NCBI RefSeq assembly: GCF_910596095.1
Contig: NC_056546.1
Coordinates: forward strand, 10,813,925 to 10,877,924
Length of the DNA stretch: 64,000 nucleotides
From: Thunnus maccoyii
Lineage: Eukaryota > Chordata > Actinopteri > Scombriformes > Scombridae
Direction: 5' to 3'
The notes beneath the pieces are model-generated. The model worked only from the letters and a program-made list of their open reading frames with translations, did not search any database and was not told the origin of the DNA. The number at the start of each line of letters is the position of its first letter. Position 1 is the stretch's first letter. The translations under genes and the position numbers were made by a program. Positions 1-15,450 of this stretch are shown here, in pieces.

Positions 1-1265
1 ATGCAACTCTCTCTTAATGCAATGAAATGTAGCGGCCGGTATTAGAGGGACTGTGGTTGGACTGGTACAGTTCTGTCATCAAATATAATATAATCCCCGC
101 TTTTTCAAACATAATATCCAGAAAAAATATAGGCTTATATTCAGGGAAATACAGTATACAAAGAGAATACTTTGCTTGTATCCTACAGAGGAAGAGGCAC
201 ACAAAATAAATTAATTAATTATGCAAGATCACATGAAAACTCAGGCCTCTGATATGCAAATTCACTGCTGTCCCGTCTCTGTGTCCTGTATGTTACAGCA
301 TGCAGTAAAACAAAATACAATCATTTGCTTCATCCTTACCGTGGAAAGTCAGCTAATTACCTGTTGTCTGCTCTACTGTGAAATTGTTCTTTGATTGTTT
401 AATTGGGCTTCAGTTCCTGTGTGTTATTATGGTTTACCTAATGTTGAATACTATCTGTGAAATACACTGCACTGAAATACTTTTTTTTTTTTTCTTCCAT
501 CGCAGCCTTAGCAGGAGGGAAACTTGTTTTCAAAATGACTTAACCACATATTCTTGTATTCAGATCTTAGAATTAGTTTCAGATCCAGTGGATTTAGTAG
601 AAACTTTTACATTTCCACATTTTTGGGGTCATATAACTGCAGTTTCAAAAGGGTGAAACTCTTACTGGCATGCTATAGCTCATTATCAACAAATTTCACC
701 TAAAAAAAAAAGAATTAAAATGTCCTACCTTACCTCCCAGGTTGCCTTTGGTGTCTTGAACTAAAGCTTGTTGAGGCTTTTATCCATTTATTTATTTATT
801 GTAAGAATTATGAAATGCAGTTGAAAGCAGAGGGAGTTCAGACAACTTGAAAGCACACACTTTATATAAAGATGGACATATAGTGAGATGTGACATCATC
901 CACTGGTTTGCATTAGAGCCAGGATCTTCCAAATGAAGAGTGCAGGCACGCTCTGGAAACACAACCCGCTACCTCGGGCCGAAGCGAATGCTAGCCTACT
1001 GGGAACACTGAGCGGTGAACACTTTTTTGGAGCCAACATCTAGCAGCCATTGGTGGCATTGCACTTTCAGGTACTTCTGCATTGGCTTCAAACTCCAGCC
1101 GGGGTAGTTGCCGCTTGGTTTAAAGGTGAGACTTGCTGTCCTACCAGTAGTTTTTAATGGAAGGTTCATATATACCCCAGAGCTGTGGGGACCCAGTTAG
1201 CCACCGCCAAAAGAGGAGAAATGTGACTACAGGTAACTCCAAAGTTGTCTTATTTGCATTTTGTG
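1..1265. other. Gene-free AT-rich stretch
   Basis: No credible coding sequence was seen on either strand. The open frames are short and show no recognisable domain. There is a T-run near 481-494 and a short TTTA run near 785-800. No repeat boundary could be placed. Confidence 0.5.
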
Positions 1266-2078
1266 CGGAGCAGGAAGACGTACTCAGATCCTTTACTTAG
1301 TAAGTAAAAGTCCTGCATGAAAAATCCTACTTGAGTAAAAGTACATAAGTATTAGCAGCAAAATGTACTTAAAGAATTAAAGTAAATGTGCTTGTTGCAT
1401 TACTCTGACTGATATATTATTATATATGACATCATTAGATTATTAATACTGAAGCATCAGTGTGTAAGCAGCGTGTTACTGTTGTAGCTGCTGGAGGTGG
1501 AGCTAGTTTGAACTACTTTATATATAGTTAGCTAGTTTAGTCCAACCTAGGGGTCGGGCCCCTCCAAAGGGTCACCAGATAAATCTGAGGGATCGTGAGA
1601 TGATTAATGGGAGAGGAAAGAAGAAAAAACAAAGTTCTGATACACAAATCTGTTTTCAGTTTCTCTAATCTTTGATTTTTGGTGGAATATTGGATCATTT
1701 GAATATTTATTGAAATGAAACCATGTGAGAATTTTAGAGGGAAAAATCACTATTTGGTGGAGCTGTTAACAACTCAGACACTTGTTGTAAGACGTAAAAA
1801 GCCAAAAAGGTTGGTAACCAGTGGTTTCATCTTTCACAATGTGTTGTATTTTAAAAGCTTGTTTATATTATCCACTGTGTCAAATCTTAATGTGAAAAGT
1901 AACTAAAGCTGTCAAATAAATGTAGTGGAGTAGAAAGTACAATATTTCCCTCTGAAATGTAGTGGAGTGGGAGTATAAAGTAGCATCAAATGGAAATACT
2001 CAAGTAAAGTATAAGTACCTCAAAATTGTACTTAAGTACAGTACTTGAGTAAATGTACTTAGTTACTTTCCACCACTG
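1266..2078. mobile_element. MITE-like repeat, copy 1 (AGTACTT-rich termini)
   Basis: The left end reads as a degenerate form of GAAGTACTCAGATCCTTTAC. The right end (2015-2078) is rich in TACTTAAGTA and TACTTGAGTAAA words and closes with TTTCCACCACTG. The two ends are partly inverted copies of each other. Two further copies occur in this window, at 34766-35780 and 63384-63810, which is direct evidence that it is an interspersed repeat. No transposase frame is present, so I infer a non-autonomous DNA transposon. Its superfamily cannot be decided by eye. Confidence 0.7.
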
Positions 2079-2343
2079 ATCTTGTGTCTTTTTAGGTCAG
2101 AGTTGAAAGGTGTGAGAATAATGCAGCTTAACTGTGAGGATGAGACTTCAGGTAGTCACTGGGGCAAACGTTAAGCAAGCTATTGATCAGCTGGTCAGTA
2201 AATACCTACAAACTGTGACGGGCTGCTTGTTAAAGCAAGTCTTGTTTTCTGCACGTGTTAAACACAGAAGATGTAACGTGAGCGTGGCGGCTTTGAAGTT
2301 GCTTAAAAGGCACCTGAGTGACAAAAGAAAAGTAAGAAGTAAA

Positions 2344-2525
2344 GTAATTACGTTTCAGTTCAGTTCAGTCACTTTATTATCCCAGATGGGAAACTTGACT
2401 TTCAGTCAGGGGCACAAGATAAAAAAACAACACAAGTACAAAAAACAAAACGCACAGACACAAACACACCTGCTGCAGGTCACTACAAGAGCAGCGCCCA
2501 AATAAAATGTAATTGTAATTACGTT
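2344..2525 (-). mobile_element. 5'-truncated LINE 3' end with 11-bp target-site duplication
   Basis: The 11-mer GTAATTACGTT occurs at 2344-2354 and again at 2515-2525, flanking about 160 bases. Read on the minus strand, the insert ends in TTTCCCATCTGGGATAATAA followed by a short repeated GACTGAACTGAA tail. That resembles the 3' end of fish L2/Rex-like non-LTR elements (GGGATCAATAAAGT followed by a short tandem tail). The direct repeats and 3'-tail position fit target-primed reverse transcription with strong 5' truncation. No reverse-transcriptase code remains. A related tail is at 60636-60680. Confidence 0.65.
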
Positions 2526-2599
2526 ATGTAATTTGTAGGTGATTACATTTTTCAAATATCTTGCCCAACACTGGAAATAACATTCTGTATATCAGAGCA

Positions 2600-2850
2600 A
2601 AGTTTCAGTCCCTTATTTTTCCGGCCCCATGCCTCTCTCCTGGCGGGCCCTTCCTGCGTTTCTCACTACCCGTAGAAGCCCCAGTCTGTCCCGGCTCGGC
2701 TGCCCCCTGAGTGGTGGGAATGTTCTCCTGTGCAGCAGGCCATGACAGGCCCATGTTGGGACAGGCCTCAGCGCTCCACTCCACAAAGCAAATGATTGAC
2801 AGCCCTCACTGAGGGAGGTGGGATTCCTCATCTGTCAGTCAAAATGCTGC
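2600..2850. promoter_or_regulatory. GC-rich candidate regulatory element with PBX-MEIS composite site
   Basis: This block is clearly more GC-rich than its surroundings and contains no microsatellite or repeat seen elsewhere in the window. It carries TGATTGACAG at 2793-2802, the known decameric site for PBX with PREP/MEIS homeodomain partners, and a nearby CTGTCAGTCA at about 2831. Enhancer function is inferred. It would need alignment with other fish genomes to show conservation. Confidence 0.35.
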
Positions 2851-4895
2851 TGGAGATGAAGATGTGATGTAAGAGATCACATGGACATGTGACATGTTAT
2901 GAGCCAGTGTTTCACCCTCTCCTCTCCTCCCAGGTCCTCAGCAGCTAGGTAAAGTTAGCTTGTCGGCTGAGGGTGAAGGTTGCCACTGGTCCAGATGTTC
3001 GGTGTGATGTGCTTTGCCACATCTGTCTGGGCAGAGGTGTGCCATATTGCTTCCCATCTGCCACATGGCACACCCACACTCACACTCACACACACACAGA
3101 AACAGAGGCGCACACGTGCAGCGTGCCCAGAAACTGCCCATTTTAACCAGGGCCATAAATAGTGTAATTCATGGGTGTGAAACAGCGGGTTTTTAAGAGC
3201 GCTCAGAGGAACGGAGCGGAGCTGGAACCTTTGGCAGCTGATGGACAGATTTTCTGTTCCTGGTAGCCACATGAAACTCTGTGAACTGCACACTGAACAC
3301 ACAGAGACAGAGAGGCGATGAAGACCTGCTGGTGCAAGAGAATGAGAGTCAAACCATCTTTGTCTTTCTCTTTCTTTCTGTCTGAAATTCTCTGTCCTTG
3401 TGTGTCTCACAATATGTCTCCTCTTCTTCTGTATCTCCGTCTCAGTCTCTCTTTTTGTCTCTTCCTCTGTCCTTTTTTTTTGAGCCAGGGGGGTAGTATG
3501 GAAGTGAATGTCACCCCTGTCCCAATGTTACTTAAGGGAAAATGACTCCTTAGCCTCGGTGCTGTCGGCAGCCATATGCTGATGTTTTCATATTCCAGAG
3601 AAATGAGGAGAGGGAGTCGTAAAGACAGCTAAAGTCAGAATTACAACCCTGGCTTCCACTGCTGAGAAGAGGGAGAGGCCCCGTCTGTCACACCACGAGC
3701 GCTGTTAAAGCCCCAATCCCTCAGTCCTAGAAATGCCGTGGGCTTGTGAAGCACCACATTAATGCCTGCTTTCAATCGAACATTGTTTTTTTTTTTCTTT
3801 TTCTTTACATTGCTCCATTAGCAGGTGATTCTGTCTTACTCATGGCTTATGTGGCGACATGTTTAGCTTCACTTTTCTTATTAAACATTCACAGCCGGGT
3901 GGAGGACGAGGCTCGGTTCAGTTGCTCTGTTGTGTGTGGCTTCAGGAGACATCACTGTCTTCCTCTGCATGGACCGTAGCGCTACAGCCGCAGTGTTTCC
4001 AGCTTATCTATATTTCATGCTTTTATCTGCTCTCAGCATTTAATTAGGCAGTTAGCAGCTCGTTAAATTATATTGAGAGCAAACTTTTACCTCGTTGCAA
4101 AGTTGTGCTGATGTTGAGGTTTTCCAAGCGATGGAGAATTTTGATTACCTTGCATCCCCAATGTCATAAGTTATTGTTGAGTTATGTTGTCTGTGTGGTT
4201 TAGTACCTCATTTTTTCAGGGAGAACATTCTCTTCTGACATTTTTTTCTTCTTATTGAGACAGATGGAGGAATAAATAGTTGTAAAAGACACTGGAGTCT
4301 CCAGTATACCACCGATCGTACAAGTTTGAAGGAATTCCAATTTTTGAACCTCTTTGTTGTGTGAATATGGTCATGTTTGGGCTGAAATTTTATATCTACA
4401 CATAGTATTTGTGGTCACATCTCCCAAGAAGCAGGAATTAAGAAGTTATTAAAGATATTTGTGCATTTCACAAATACATTTTAAAAATTGGACCCACAAA
4501 TTCTCTAACCGTTTTTTAACTATTTTACACCCGCAGTGTCACAGCCCAAATCACACCCAGTTCAATATTTATGCATTTCCTTTTGTTTTTCAAGGACAGA
4601 TACAGGCACAGTGGTCTACTAGTAACTCTCAGATGTCTGTGCCATAAGTTTTGTAGTTAAAATTACCTGGATTTCAACTCTTGCCCTGGGAGCAGGTTGT
4701 TATTCTTGGTATGGTGTCCTTTCTTTTCTTTGGTGTTATGGGCCACTGCTAGCAGACGGCCTTCCAAACCAAACTGCCAACCTGCTGCTCATAACAAAAT
4801 GACATGTGTTGACCTCTCATATAGCAGAGACAGAGCGATAGTACTTACATTGCCTCCCTCCACGGCTCGGCCTGCAAAAACTTTCCAACGTTAAG
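2851..4895. other. Gene-free stretch with CA and pyrimidine-rich patches
   Basis: No supported gene was seen. There is a short (CA)n at about 3076-3098, a CT-rich patch at 3358-3490 and a T-run at 3785-3800. An exact CATATG E-box occurs near 3573. Nothing else could be named. Confidence 0.45.
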
Positions 4896-5240
4896 CCTGT
4901 CAGTAGACCTGCGGGTCCCATGTGAGCCAATCAGGGCTGTTATGTAAGTGTAAGGTGTTTGAAAATGGCGGTGGCCGGCCACTCAGATATGGCTTGTTGC
5001 TGATAATCGGTGGCATGGCGTGGTGCGGCGTGCGGCTGACAGATGCCTGCTCCAGCTGGTACAGGGGGGGTTTATCGCCCGGTTGGAACGCGGGTCCTCA
5101 CACCCCTCCACTGTGCTGGCCACCGTCGCCGTGTTTAATGAGTCACGAATTGCCTGTTTGTCTTCTGCTCCCTGCTGTTTCTGCACTCCCCCTTCCAGAA
5201 CAATCCCTGAAACACATGCTGCTGCGCTCCGCAGAGCAGC
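4896..5240. promoter_or_regulatory. GC-rich, repeat-free block, possible conserved element
   Basis: Balanced-composition DNA containing GAGCCAATCAGGG (a CCAAT-type word, about 4924) and GTTTAATGAGTCACG, which includes an AP-1-like TGAGTCA at about 5140. No reading frame shows a protein domain. It resembles the repeat-poor regulatory islands further right. This is inference from composition only. Confidence 0.25.
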
Positions 5241-6830
5241 CAGACAGGCAGGCTCAGCCAAACTGTTATAAAGAACAAAGTTGTCATTTTTTATTTCTCC
5301 CCTTTTTTTTTTTTTTTTTGTCTTTTTTTCTTCTTGGGTGTTCATCTGAGAGAGGGATGGGTTGTTCTGTAATAAAGCTGCCTTTTCAGATGCTGTGCCT
5401 GACCTCGCCAATATGGCTACACCGAGAAACCAGTGCCCATTTGAAGCCCCTGACAAACACATAAATGGCTCTATAATTGGGCTGCTTTGTTGTGCGAGGC
5501 GCTGGCTCGTCTGAAAGTGCCGTTCAACACTTTGTGGTAAATGGAGTTACATTATGACAACACATGGCAGTTGCTAAAGGAGCAGAAACTGGCACGCTGA
5601 TAAGACATAAGCAGGTGGTGTTGACACAGAAATGGTTTGTTTTAAGTCACTAGAAAACCACAATTTGAAAAAAGAAAGTTTTCTGTGACAACTAAGCAGA
5701 TCACAAATTCATCTTCAGGCCAGCGACAGAGCTGTGCAACTCGGCGAGAGAGTAAGGATCTGCCTCGCCACCGAACACACTGTCCAAGTAAACACACAGA
5801 GACGCTTGGATGACCATCAAATGGACCAGAGCGTGCACAAACACACACACGCACAAACACACTCACTTACACATTCACAGAAGGAGTTTTTGTAGCCTGT
5901 GCTAGGGGATGTTCTACAAACTGCCCAGAGCTTTGCCTTAATCTCACCTGTTTAATCTGCAAGGTTGGGCGACAGCTTCTGTAACAGGAACAGGTGGCTC
6001 AAACAACTGCTGCTGGACAAACTTAGAGAGACCATTCTGGAGAAGTTGATTAAAGCCCCAAATGGATTTTTTGAGCATATTAATGGGAAATTCATGCTTT
6101 TATAATCTTGAGGGGAAATACTTTGACAGAAAAGAAAGTTTTCACGCTTCTTAATACACCAAGAATGTTTATTTTACAGGAGAAATATCTTCAGTTTCAT
6201 TATTGTTGAATGCATTTAACAGCCATATATTATCACTTTGTTTTGTTCAAACTTACCTGTGTCAGTGAATACAAGCAAAACATCTGTTTCCAATATATTT
6301 CTCCACCTTTGGAAGATAAACAAACACACACACACACTGGCAAAGAGTGGCTCAGAGTGTCTGATGACCAGAAGAGGCGAGGAATCTTGGCAGCGTCCGG
6401 ATTCAGCCCAGTGCCGTGAAATCCTCATTCTGCAGGGCTGCTCTTTGTGGCCAGCTCTGGGTTCTCGGAGTGGCATTCTTCTCATTGTACAGGTCACCGA
6501 GACAGAGGCGGCCGGCCTGAAAAGATCCTCGGTAGGGGGAAACAATGGCTTAAGGCAGCCCATAAATGTCTCCTGTTCAGCTTCGGCCCATTGACTCTTC
6601 GCCTCCCCGCCAAGCAGGGCCCTGTCAGACCAGCCCCTCTCTCTAACAGCTTAATTAGCAGAAAGAACAACAATGTCTGAGCCTGTTTCGACTGAAATAA
6701 AAACAAGAAAAGACCAAAAAGCTGCTCTCTCCGCCTCTCATTGTCCCCGTTCTGACTTTTCTGTTCAACTTAGTACAAATAAAACAACATTCCTACACTG
6801 TTCCATTAGGAGCATGACGACCAGCCAACA
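5241..6830. other. Gene-free stretch
   Basis: There is a poly-T run at 5304-5320 and a (CA)n patch at about 5840-5862 and 6322-6337. Moderately GC-rich DNA at 6430-6660 may be conserved but has no strong motif. No gene was recognised. Confidence 0.4.
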
Positions 6831-7700
6831 AGTCCTCCAAATTAAATGACCAAATAGGTCGTTTGACCATGCACTACAGAACGACCCAGTGGAGTGTTTT
6901 CAGAACGATCCATAGGAGCGTTTTCTAATCAGGCGCCTCTATCAGCAATCATGGGCAGGAAAACATCATTTGTCTGTGCTTTACAAAACTGTGACACATC
7001 ACTGTTGTAATAATGATGTTTTATGGTGTGACAATGCTGTGGTTAAGGTCTGGTTACGTTTGGGCACAAAAACCACTTGGTTAGGTTTAGGGAAAGATCA
7101 TCATTTGGGTTAAAATGATCACTTGAAACGCAGTGTGGGTTAAAGTTACTACTTCCTTAAAGTTAGGCAACCTTCGTCGTCATGGCAACAGTAAACACCA
7201 TGGCAATCGTAGTTGTGGTTTTTAAAAAAGTGTCCCAACTTGCGGTTGGAAATGGGAAGCGAATAGTGGTCTCCTGCAGTAAAGTCCACTAAGTCCACTT
7301 TTTATATGACAACTGTATGGGCGACCAAAACGTAACATTTTGGTCACCTAAAAAAGTCTTGTTCAGCATTTGGTTGTACTAAAAGACCCTCTAAGGAGTT
7401 TGATGTTCAGTTTTTCCCAGTAAGTAAATTTTGTTTTAATGGTTTTAAACCTGTTTTTCACTAGTGAAAATTAGCATTAGCATTATCACAGTTAACCATA
7501 CACTGTGAATGCACCGTGCTAACCAAGCTAGCAGCTAGCATTAGGGTCAGAGACATCCTCTCGTCCAAATATGATTATTTCTGGCTCCAAAAATCCAAGA
7601 TGGCGACGGTCAAAATGTAAACTCAAGGCTTCAAAACGGGAGTTCACAAACCAATGGGTGATGTCATGGTGGCTACGTCCATTATTTTTTACAGTCTATG
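6831..7700. mobile_element. Degenerate interspersed-repeat block
   Basis: Contains phrases such as GTTAGGTTTAGGGAAAG (about 7080) and CCAAGATGGCGACGGTC (about 7595), followed by GTGATGTCATGGTGGCTACG. These recall dispersed repeats of teleost genomes, so I treat the block as decayed mobile DNA. Boundaries are approximate, there is no coding capacity, and the family is not assigned. Confidence 0.4.
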
Positions 7701-8950
7701 CCTTATATAGACATTATCTGAACTGCACCATTTCTCCGGGTCATAATTACTACGGCCTCTAAATGGTCTGTCACTCAAACGTAACTATAGGTCAGTTTTG
7801 GCAACTGACATTACGATCTATTGTGTCATTATATCTTTTTTCAAAGGACAGGCTCCAACTGGCTGATGGACAAGCAAGAGAGGAGTTCTCAGCTCTGTTT
7901 ATGTGGACCTTGGGTTTAAAAAAGGGTGCTTCTGAGTTATTATGCTAATTTTACAACTTCTACCTCCAACACAGTATGTTAGCATTGGAGGGTTTTTATG
8001 AAGATACATTTTTGAGTCATATCAGTAAAATAAGAGATGCAGAGGGATTAGATTGGAGGACTGATATCTGTCAAAGAATACCAGTCCTCCAATCTAATTT
8101 GATGGAAAACCTTGTAAAGCCAGACTGTTTCTTTCAAAATTGCATTTATATTGAGATCAATATTTTTCAGGATTCACCCCTCACCACATTCCCCAGGTGT
8201 GAATCCTTTATCAAAAGCCGCCCAGCTGAGGGCTTTACTCCAAACACGATATGATTTTCATTTTTTATGATAATGGTGATGGCAATGATGATAATGCAGT
8301 TTGCATTGTGATGTTAATGCGAGTTCCTGGCGTCATGAAGAGACAGTGTGAGGAGACACTGCACTGGTGTCCACCACGGTGGCTTTGAACCTTTCTTGCC
8401 CTTAAGTGTCTGACTGACTGATGGATTGTGTCTGTCTGACTGAAAGACTGTGTCTGTCTTTCAGTTTGTCCTCCTACTTGCATGTTTCTGTCAATCACGT
8501 GTTTTGATCTCTTACGATATCTGTACACCTGCTCGTCCCATCTTGTTTGGATAACTTTCCCCTGTCCGTTAGTAAATGTGACCCTTTGGCAACTCTTCAT
8601 ACCTCCACATTTTTTATCTGCCTGTCCCATTAATCTCCCTGTCTGTTTGTGCCCCATCTTTCCATATCTCCCCGCTGTCATTCTTTGTTTCGTTTCTTTT
8701 ATCTGCGGTTCACATCAAACACTGGCACCAGATTGATTCTCATGTGAACAAGGCTGCAGTGGGGGGCCAGGGACCTCTTCCCCAGGCTTTGAAGCTCCTT
8801 CCCATCCTGTTCTCTGCAACCCCCCCGCCAACCCCGACACACACACACACACAAACACACACACAGTTTTTCCACTGCCCACTCCCACCCATGTCCCTGG
8901 TTGTGTAAATTTCACCAAAATACACCAAAGTCAGAGGTAAACGAACCCAT
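7701..8950. other. Gene-free stretch containing a short perfect hairpin
   Basis: No gene was seen. The 17-mer ATTAGATTGGAGGACTG at 8047-8063 is perfectly inverted at 8082-8098, leaving an 18-base loop. A (CA)n patch lies at about 8838-8866. The rest shows no recognisable feature. Confidence 0.5.
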
Positions 8951-8958
8951 TTCCACAC

Positions 8959-9347
8959 ATCAGTGAGCCACACCATTGTGACATGTTCCTTCACCACAAT
9001 TCTGGTTGTGGTAGTTTGTTTAGAAACGGCTCCAAAGATTAATAACAGCAATCATGTTTTCAGTCTCCGGAGAGTAGTTCTGTGTACGGCAGACGCCACT
9101 GCGCATATGTGGGAACGTGGTTCTGTTTACAGAGCTTTGCTAGCTTGTGCTACATATCACAACCTCTTGAGTTTGTACTGAAGTTCTATGAGAAATGTAC
9201 AATATAGCACAAAGTCAAGAGGTTGTGTTATGTGGCACAACAAGCTAGCAAAGCACTGTAAACAGAATTTTCTAAACAAACTACAGTGTCCAAACTGTAA
9301 AGCATGAAGGAACATGTCACTCAGTGCAGCAGTGTGGCTCATTGACA
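8959..9347. mobile_element. Palindromic (fold-back) element of about 390 bp
   Basis: The outer ends CAGTGAGCCACACC (8961 on) and GTGTGGCTCATTG (9332-9344) are inverted copies, as are GACATGTTCCTTCA (about 8982) and TGAAGGAACATGTC (about 9305) and GTAGTTTGTTTAG (about 9011) with CTAAACAAACTAC (about 9272). The inner ends, from CTGTTTACAGAGC at about 9124, are inverted around a centre near 9187. The arms are therefore about 180-190 bp. Pieces of the same sequence recur at 13880-14040, 16925-17100 and 28700-28745, so it is a dispersed family. Non-autonomous DNA element by inference. Confidence 0.7.
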
Positions 9348-9850
9348 TGTTTTTAATAGTTTTTGGACCACAACAGAGCTCTACGGCACAAAGGAATAAG
9401 ATATATCAGGCTTTGGATACACACACAATACTTGCAGGTAGGATTGGTTCATTTGTTAACAATAAGAAAAATATAGAAAATCGCCGGTCAAATCCTTTAA
9501 GCAGAAATTCAACCCAACTCTTGGTTTCTATGGACATTTACCTGTCTATACTGTTCTGCATGTTTTGCAGGTATTTGGTCATAAACAAAAGTATTAGACA
9601 AATTAAAATCTTGACTTGATGTTGGAGGCAGATGGTGCTTCAGCTCATCCTGAAAGGAACATGAATATCAGTACCAAATCTCACAATAATCCATCCAATA
9701 GTTGATGATATTTCACTAAAAAAACAAAAATGTCAACCTCATAGTGGCATCAGAGGAAAGGTTATGAGATCACCGTCATCATTATTCACCCTCAGGGGAT
9801 TATTAATATCAATACACAATTCAATGGCAATCTATTCTTCTTTTTTTCTA
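9348..9850. mobile_element. Decayed interspersed repeat (copy related to 19835-20015)
   Basis: The segment around 9560-9835 (TTTGCAGGTATTTGGTCATA, then AGTATTAGACAAATT, TTGACTTGATG, and CAATGGCAATC) parallels 19835-20015 in the same order. This shows a shared dispersed repeat. Spacing differs by indels. No coding capacity. Confidence 0.55.
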
Positions 9851-10728
9851 CTTGGACATAATGTTTGGACAGCAAAAGGTTTTCCTCAGGTCTCATATTT
9901 TTGAACTGAGGCTAGCTGTCATATGCTAGTATATGATGCTGATATGTCACGTTTATCTGTGGAAACCCATGGATATACTCAGCTTCAATTTTACTCTTTT
10001 GGATTTTATTATTTTGGATACAAGGCTACACCTTTTTTCAAAAACCCTATCACAACACTACCACAGCAATACTTTCTGTGTCAAGCAGTGGCCAAAAAAC
10101 CCCCACTAAATATACGGCGTGCAACCTGTGTTGTAATCTTGACAGTCATCTTCTCACTATGTTCTGTACACTTCATCCCTTTTTGCTCAGTCTTGCTTAA
10201 GTTATTGTAAATTAAACGGGCAACTAACCATCCTGAGGGGCCTCCTCATCATTTAGGTACAACCCATGTCTACATACTCTATATGTCAGCCTTATCAGTG
10301 CTTTACAATAGGGGAGAAAAGGCAGCAGAGGATTCCTCCGGGTGCTTCTCGAGACATTTTCACCCGTCGTAGAGGTGTACTGTAAGTAAGACAATATTTA
10401 AACTTAATACATAATTTTATTGCAGGTGAGAGGAGCAACCACATTAAATATAATTGTACTGAGAGAAAAATACACAACATACCTCTGTTAAGAGTTTCTC
10501 TGCTCTGTCAAAATAGCAGAACAGACTGGATGTAAGAAACACAGTCTGTCACTGATATTATTCATTCCACGCTATGACAGATGACTTGTGATGAAACAGG
10601 CTCATATTTCTGACTCAGCGGTGAGTTTTTATTTGAGAGTTTGAGTTTAAAACTTTTGTAACTGTTTTCTCTTTTGGATATTTGTTAATTAATAGCAGCA
10701 GCAGCAATTGCCTAATAAAGCTTCTGAA
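9851..10728. other. Gene-free stretch
   Basis: AT-rich sequence with no recognisable gene. Several short frames exist but none shows a domain. A small AGC run lies near 10695-10706. Confidence 0.45.
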
Positions 10729-11042
10729 GTAACACTTAAATTTAGAGTCCCCATTTAGCATTCATAAACAGAGTATGAACAGTAAATAAATGTTTTATAA
10801 CACACTATAATGTAGCTGCAGATATCAGTGTTTATTCATGTATTTGTCAACAACTATAAAACCTGTGAGCACCCATCAGTGGATGCTGATGTATAAACAA
10901 ATATTGAACGATAATATAGTAAAACACAATTGTAATAATATAAATATGTCTATGTTATACTATATAATATATATACAACTATATTATAGTATGTATATTG
11001 TTTATAAATGCTAAATAGGGGGACTTGAAGTTAAGTTTTACT
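10729..11042. mobile_element. MITE of about 310 bp with inverted ends
   Basis: The left end (GTAACACTTAAATTTAGAGT then CCCCATTTAGCATTCATAAA) is inverted at the right end (TTTATAAATGCTAAATAGGG then GGACTTGAAGTTAAGTTTTA). The interior is AT-rich with repeated ATAAA and TATAAT words and no frame. The inverted termini are seen directly. Family assignment is not attempted. A weakly similar AT-rich fragment is at about 61560-61680. Confidence 0.65.
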
Positions 11043-11532
11043 TAATTAAATTTCAATTATATGTTCAGCACTGTTCTGCTTGTTACTGGCTTTATGAACA
11101 GCGGTTTATTTACTAACTCAATTGTAATGATAATATCTATTTTGTTACTTCTGTCCCTATATGTTCTCACTATAAATAGTGAGTTGCAGACTGTCTTTCA
11201 TCTAATAAAGTGTCTCTCAATGTCTGTATGGCTTCACTTGTGTAATATTACAGACTTTAAGGTGCATTTATCACCCAATTAGGTTGAATATTGGCCTGAA
11301 ATCACTTGTCTCAATTCAGAAAAAGGTGAAATTGTCTCTTGTCAGTGACTAAGCTATAATGACTGGACATGCCTCATTGTATTTTACATTAGCTACACTT
11401 ATGAGCCTCTGTTTTAAGTCTAATTTGGCAAGTTAAGCTTTGTTTTACTAAGACATCAAAGCAGATAAAATGAAGTGATAAAACTAAGAAGACTTAAATT
11501 TGCTCTCATTTATTTATTTAATTTTAGTATCC
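11043..11532. other. Sequence upstream of the sulfotransferase relic
   Basis: AT-rich with no gene. A possible splice acceptor, TTTTAG, lies at 11522-11527, just before the first readable sulfotransferase codons, so an untranslated upstream exon may have existed. No promoter was recognised. Confidence 0.4.
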
Positions 11533-14925
<3,393 letters not shown>

Positions 14926-14931
14926 CCCCTC

Positions 14932-15450
14932 TTAAAAGATGGGTTCACAATTTTTCAAATAAAACAGGTGCCCTAATGAACATTTAAATAGGTTTTTCTT
15001 GCTATAATCATTCCTTCTGTTCATACTGACCATTAGAAGATCCCTTCATAATGCACTTACAGTGTAAGTGATGGGGTCCAAAATCTACAAGTCTCCTTCT
15101 GTGCAAAAACGTATTTACAAGTTAACTGAAGCTAATATGAAGCTTCAAAGCATTCAAAGCTATCCAAATGAGCCAAATCAAGTAGATATCTTTCAACGTT
15201 ACAGTCTTTTTAGTGCCAAAGTCCCTCTTTTTGTCACTATACTTCCACCACAGTTCAACAGGGAAACACTGTCCGAGGAAACAAGAAGAGGGAATTTGAT
15301 GCTAAAAAAGACTAAATGTGGCAAAATTAGAGGGAAGGAGAATTTTTCAAACAATAATTGTGATATAGAATAAATATATCTGTCTTCTGATGAGGGGGTG
15401 GAGGCAGGAAAAAATGTTCATACCACCAATTTGGGTGAACTGACCCTTTA
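14932..15450. mobile_element. MITE with TTAAAGGGTCAGTTCACC-type end
   Basis: The right end, AATTTGGGTGAACTGACCCT followed by TTAA (15427-15450), reads on the minus strand as TTAAAGGGTCAGTTCACCC. The left end at 14932 (CTTAAAAGATGGGTTCACAA) is a decayed inverted partner. The interior includes TGCACTTACAGTGTAAGTGA (about 15052), a phrase that recalls dispersed fish repeats. It begins only a few bases after the sulfotransferase stop codon. Non-autonomous, with no transposase. Confidence 0.65.

Noticed and set aside
4922..5464. 180-codon plus-strand frame and its overlapping antisense frame
   Set aside because: Overlapping open frames on both strands in balanced-composition DNA with a poly-T run; neither shows a known family. 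Treated as non-coding.
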